Notes under the pieces: model-generated
The model's input: the letters and a program-made list of their open reading frames with translations, nothing else
What the model was told of the DNA's origin: nothing
Databases searched by the model: none
Program-made: the position numbers and the translations under genes
From: an uncultured Methanobrevibacter sp.
Lineage (GTDB): Archaea; Methanobacteriota; Methanobacteria; Methanobacteriales; Methanobacteriaceae
DNA: 5,766 nt
Assembly (NCBI RefSeq): GCF_937906425.1
Contig: NZ_CALCYR010000010.1
Location: forward strand, 1 to 5,766
Direction of reading: 5' to 3'
Shown: positions 5,359-5,766 of the stretch, one piece after another
Layout: each line of letters begins with the position of its first letter
Position numbering within the stretch: the first letter of the stretch is position 1

Positions 5359-5376
5359 TTGATTAATCAATCAATA
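5359..5376. promoter_or_regulatory. 18-bp candidate operator, copy 2
   Basis: An exact second copy of TTGATTAATCAATCAATA, upstream of the BRE/TATA of the SDR-adh unit. Start-to-start spacing from copy 1 is 48 bp, between four and five helical turns. Sites upstream of BRE are used for activation or for cooperative binding, so the pair could act as a loop or as a switch. Confidence 0.55.
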
Positions 5377-5481
5377 GCTTGTTTTTTTATATTCTAAAAA
5401 TCATTTATGAATATTAAAAATAGTTGAATATTTTATAAAAAAATAATATTTTTATTAGATATTGTTTATTTATATATTTAT

Positions 5482-5569
5482 TATGGAAATTTTGTTTAAA
5501 AATTAGACTTTTTTATCATATTTCTTATGCAAATTTTGTTAAAAAATGGATTTTTTATCATATTTTATA
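5482..5569. repeat. Imperfect direct repeat, about 42-44 bp, two copies
   Basis: Copies begin at 5482 and 5526. Both read TATG-G/C-AAATTTTGTT, an A-run, then GA-like bases and TTTTTTATCATATTT. They differ by a few substitutions and a 2-base gap. They lie in the 548-base gene-free stretch right of the SDR start (5219-5766), whose other content is the SDR-adh promoter with its sites and the promoter near 5652. The tiny frames inside the repeat are not conserved between copies. Confidence 0.6.
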
Positions 5570-5651
5570 AATAATTATTTAATTCATTAATTTTCTTTAA
5601 TTTAATTCATAAATTTTTTTTAAAAATATAATTTAATTTATATACAAAATT

Positions 5652-5665
5652 GAAAGCTTTATATA
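5652..5665 (+). promoter_or_regulatory. Strong archaeal promoter pointing out of the window
   Basis: GAAAGC followed directly by TTTATATA is a close match to an archaeal BRE plus TATA box. Transcription should begin near 5685-5690 and run rightward. No start codon follows before the window ends at 5766, so the gene or RNA it serves begins beyond the edge or has a leader of more than 75 bases. Confidence 0.5.
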
Positions 5666-5690
5666 TGAGCAATGTTTATTATAAGTAAAG

Positions 5691-5717
5691 TCAATTAATT
5701 TTAAAGATCTTAATTGA
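5691..5717. promoter_or_regulatory. Dyad at the start of the rightward transcript
   Basis: TCAATTAA (5691-5698) and TTAATTGA (5710-5717) are a perfect 8-bp inverted repeat with an 11-base spacer; RNA pairing could extend outward by a G-U and two A-U pairs. It begins at or just past the start site predicted from the TATA at 5658-5665, so it is either an operator or a 5' leader hairpin. Confidence 0.4.
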
Positions 5718-5766
5718 TTTATTATTTAATTTGTATTTAATTAAAATCAGATAAATTTTAATTTGT

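Noticed and set aside
5483..5575. Short ATG frames (7 and 15 codons) in the 44-bp direct repeat
   Set aside because: The first copy stops after seven codons and the frames diverge between copies, so there is no sign of coding selection.

Overview
The window looks like a piece of a very AT-rich methanogenic archaeon chromosome, most likely a Methanobrevibacter-type member of the Methanobacteriales. Three things point there: an F420-dependent NADP reductase, archaeal BRE/TATA promoters with GGTGA- or GGAG-type ribosome binding sites, and low-GC intergenic DNA with T-rich terminators. The genus is inferred from gene content and composition, not from an alignment.

Layout, left to right: (1) AT-rich leader, 1-118. 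(2) A plus-strand gene for an unrecognised two-helix membrane protein, 119-1135. (3) A convergent gap with a bidirectional hairpin terminator near 1223-1253. (4) On the minus strand, a TetR-family regulator, 1292-1897. (5) A 450-base gap holding the regulator's promoter, a 38-bp tandem repeat, a possible 47-codon plus-strand gene (2121-2264) and a terminator hairpin. (6) On the minus strand, npdG (F420H2:NADP oxidoreductase), 2349-3032. (7) A 316-base gap with a dyad in the npdG promoter, a 34-bp tandem repeat and the adh terminator. (8) On the minus strand, a two-gene unit: a short-chain dehydrogenase (4448-5218) followed after 28 bases by a zinc alcohol dehydrogenase of the NADP-dependent Thermoanaerobacter type (3349-4419). 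(9) A 548-base gene-free right end with the promoter of that unit, two identical 18-bp sites flanking its TATA box, and a strong promoter that points out of the window.

The genes can be read as a redox module. The alcohol dehydrogenase, and perhaps the SDR, oxidises an alcohol and makes NADPH. NpdG passes the hydride to F420, and F420H2 feeds the reductive steps of methanogenesis; the reverse direction would supply NADPH for biosynthesis. The TetR protein is a plausible regulator, and the paired 18-bp sites are the best candidate operator. Substrate-pocket differences in the alcohol dehydrogenase and an Asn-to-Asp change in the SDR suggest that the real substrates may not be the textbook ones.
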